From NCBI GenBank assembly GCA_016709875.1, contig JADJLZ010000002.1, positions 124,001 through 188,000 on the forward strand: a DNA stretch of 64,000 bases. Direction: 5' to 3'. This document shows, piece by piece, positions 62,979-64,000 of the stretch. The DNA comes from Planctomycetota bacterium (lineage in GTDB: Bacteria; Planctomycetota; UBA1135; GCA-002686595). Position 1 is the first letter of the stretch, and each line of letters opens with the position of its first letter. The position numbers and the translations under genes were made by a program. The notes below the pieces were generated by a model. That model did no database searches, was not told the origin of the DNA, and worked only from the letters and a program-made list of their open reading frames with translations.

Positions 62979-63485
62979 GTGATCCAGAGCTACATCCGCG
63001 ATGTCCCGGATTTCCCCAAGCCCGGGATCCTCTTCAAGGACATCACGCCGCTGCTGCAGGACCCCAAGGGCCTCGAGCTCGCGATCGGGGGCCTCGCCAA
63101 ACTCGTCGACCCCGCCTCTTTCGAGATCGTCGTCGGCATCGAGTCGCGCGGCTTCCTGTTCGGCATGGCGGTCGCGCACGCGCTGAAGAAGGGCTTCGTC
63201 CCGATCCGCAAGCCCGGCAAGCTGCCCTGGAAGACCGCCAGCGAGAGCTACCAGCTCGAGTACGGCAGCGACAAGATCGAGATCCACGTCGACGCGCTCA
63301 AGCCCGGACAGCGGGCGCTGCTCGTCGACGATCTGCTCGCGACGGGCGGCACCATGGAGGCCGCGATCAAGCTCGTGCGGCGCATCGGAGGCACTCCGGT
63401 CGCCAGCGCCTTCGTGATCGAGCTCGGCTTCCTCGGAGGCAAGCAGCGCCTCGACATCCCCGTCCACTCCCTCGTCCGGTACTGA
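62979..63485 (+). CDS. apt: adenine phosphoribosyltransferase
   Basis: The 168-residue product contains YIRDVPDFPKPGILFKDITP, VVGIESRGFLFGMAVAH, PWKTASESYQLEYG and the PRPP-binding loop ALLVDDLLATGGTMEAAIKL, which define Apt of purine salvage. A GGAGGAG ribosome site ends at 62975. It fits the GTG at 62979 better than the TTG at 62976, so I use the GTG. The gene is followed 29 bp later by the sigma factor. Confidence 0.95.
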   Translation: MIQSYIRDVPDFPKPGILFKDITPLLQDPKGLELAIGGLAKLVDPASFEIVVGIESRGFLFGMAVAHALKKGFVPIRKPGKLPWKTASESYQLEYGSDKIEIHVDALKPGQRALLVDDLLATGGTMEAAIKLVRRIGGTPVASAFVIELGFLGGKQRLDIPVHSLVRY

Positions 63486-63514
63486 ACCCCTTTCGCCTCA
63501 GGCAGCACAGCACG

Positions 63515-64000
63515 ATGAGCCCCAAGAAGCCCACGCAGTCGCGCCGGAAGTCCCCCACGACCGGCAAGACCGCGAAGAAGCCCGTCGGCAAGAGCGAACC
63601 GGCGGCGCCGCTGCCGAGCAAACGCCCCGAGCCGCTGAAGCTGAAGAAGATCCACGCGCCCGACCTCGCCGAGCTGCCGACCGAGGACATCTGGGGCCTG
63701 TACAAGAAGGCGCGCAAGACCAAGAACGAACTCGAGCTCGAGCGCCTGCGCAACGTGCTGATGGAGCGCCACTACCCGCTCGTGCGCTACATCGCCGAGC
63801 GCCTGCTGCAGACGCTGCCCAAGTCGATCGAGCTCGACGACCTCGTCTCGGCCGGCCTGTTCGGCCTGATGGACGCGATCCGCGGCTTCGACCCCGAGCG
63901 CAACATCAAGTTCAAGACCTACTGCACGACGCGCATCCGCGGCTCGATCCTCGACCAGCTGCGCTCGCAGGACTGGGTCCCGCGCCTCGTGCGGCTCAAG
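63515..64000 (+). CDS. FliA/WhiG-type alternative sigma factor, N-terminal part, cut by window edge
   Basis: The frame from ATG 63515 is open to the right edge (162 codons). A basic, Pro/Lys-rich N-terminal tail of ~50 residues is unusually long. Region 1.2-2 follows: LMERHYPLVRYIAERLLQTL, ELDDLVSAGLFGLMDAIRGF, NIKFKTYCTTRIRGSILDQL and RSQDWVPRLVR, the group 3 (FliA/WhiG) signature. Regions 3 and 4 lie beyond the window. Confidence 0.9.
   Translation, partial: MSPKKPTQSRRKSPTTGKTAKKPVGKSEPAAPLPSKRPEPLKLKKIHAPDLAELPTEDIWGLYKKARKTKNELELERLRNVLMERHYPLVRYIAERLLQTLPKSIELDDLVSAGLFGLMDAIRGFDPERNIKFKTYCTTRIRGSILDQLRSQDWVPRLVRLK

Overview
The window is a very GC-rich bacterial chromosome segment. The gene content points to Planctomycetota. 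It has a DUF1800-DUF1501 operon, HEAT/vWA and HEAT/thioredoxin-fold secreted proteins, several ECF-type sigma factors including one fused to an extracytoplasmic region, regulatory-like beta-sandwich repeat proteins, and a Cys-rich C-terminal module found on two unrelated secreted proteins. This assignment is inferred from protein families. No rRNA or marker-gene comparison was possible.

Layout. 1-4.8 kb: edge of a DAHP synthase, an HD phosphohydrolase, a beta-sandwich protein, a 24-bp minisatellite, then a cysteine desulfurase coupled to ThiI (tRNA 4-thiouridine). 4.8-10.2 kb: a polytopic membrane protein, an insertion sequence with 25-bp inverted ends lying exactly between two convergent stop codons, an AAA+ regulator and tRNA-Val(UAC). 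10.3-18.6 kb: UDP-glucose dehydrogenase (frameshifted), a perfect 44-bp-arm palindrome, several secreted proteins, an ECF sigma/TPR lipoprotein pair, and DJ-1 and DUF523 genes diverging from a 43-bp-arm palindrome. 18.6-21.7 kb: a histidine kinase and response regulator pair with an intrinsic terminator. 21.7-26.9 kb: two broken genes, then methyltransferase, SGNH, flippase and SGNH genes that look like a surface-polysaccharide locus. 27-38.7 kb: secreted protein, LPG-synthase-like membrane protein, vWA/HEAT protein, a degenerate 1.4-kb stretch, SodC, GT2, MutY and a large membrane protein. 38.7-47.6 kb: a sigma factor with a membrane anchor and beta-sandwich repeats, DUF1801, an S41 protease, a GT39-like enzyme, a 735-bp tract of almost pure G and C, and a matrixin-like protease. 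47.7-56.5 kb: TMTC-like TPR protein, PyrK-like protein, HIT protein, a nested palindrome with a triplicated 89-bp arm, and the MORN/DUF1501/DUF1800 operon. 56.6-64 kb: ABC-F ATPase, a REP-associated tyrosine transposase (RAYT) element, a lipoprotein, ArgS, Apt and the start of a FliA/WhiG-type sigma factor.

The most interesting theme is a family of palindromic intergenic elements. The RAYT gene is bounded by 20-bp inverted ends. A 17-nt core of those ends recurs in the palindrome 47 kb away. An 11-nt motif, TAC[C/G]G[A/T]GCCAG, occurs in the RAYT ends and in three separate palindromes. Regulatory fusion is a second theme, with a transmembrane sigma factor and two AAA+ regulators that lack the sigma-54 contact motif.

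Several reading frames (transposase, ugd, the 22-kb gene pair) carry small indels, and the 44.7-45.5 kb tract looks artefactual. Sequence error therefore has to be considered alongside true gene decay.
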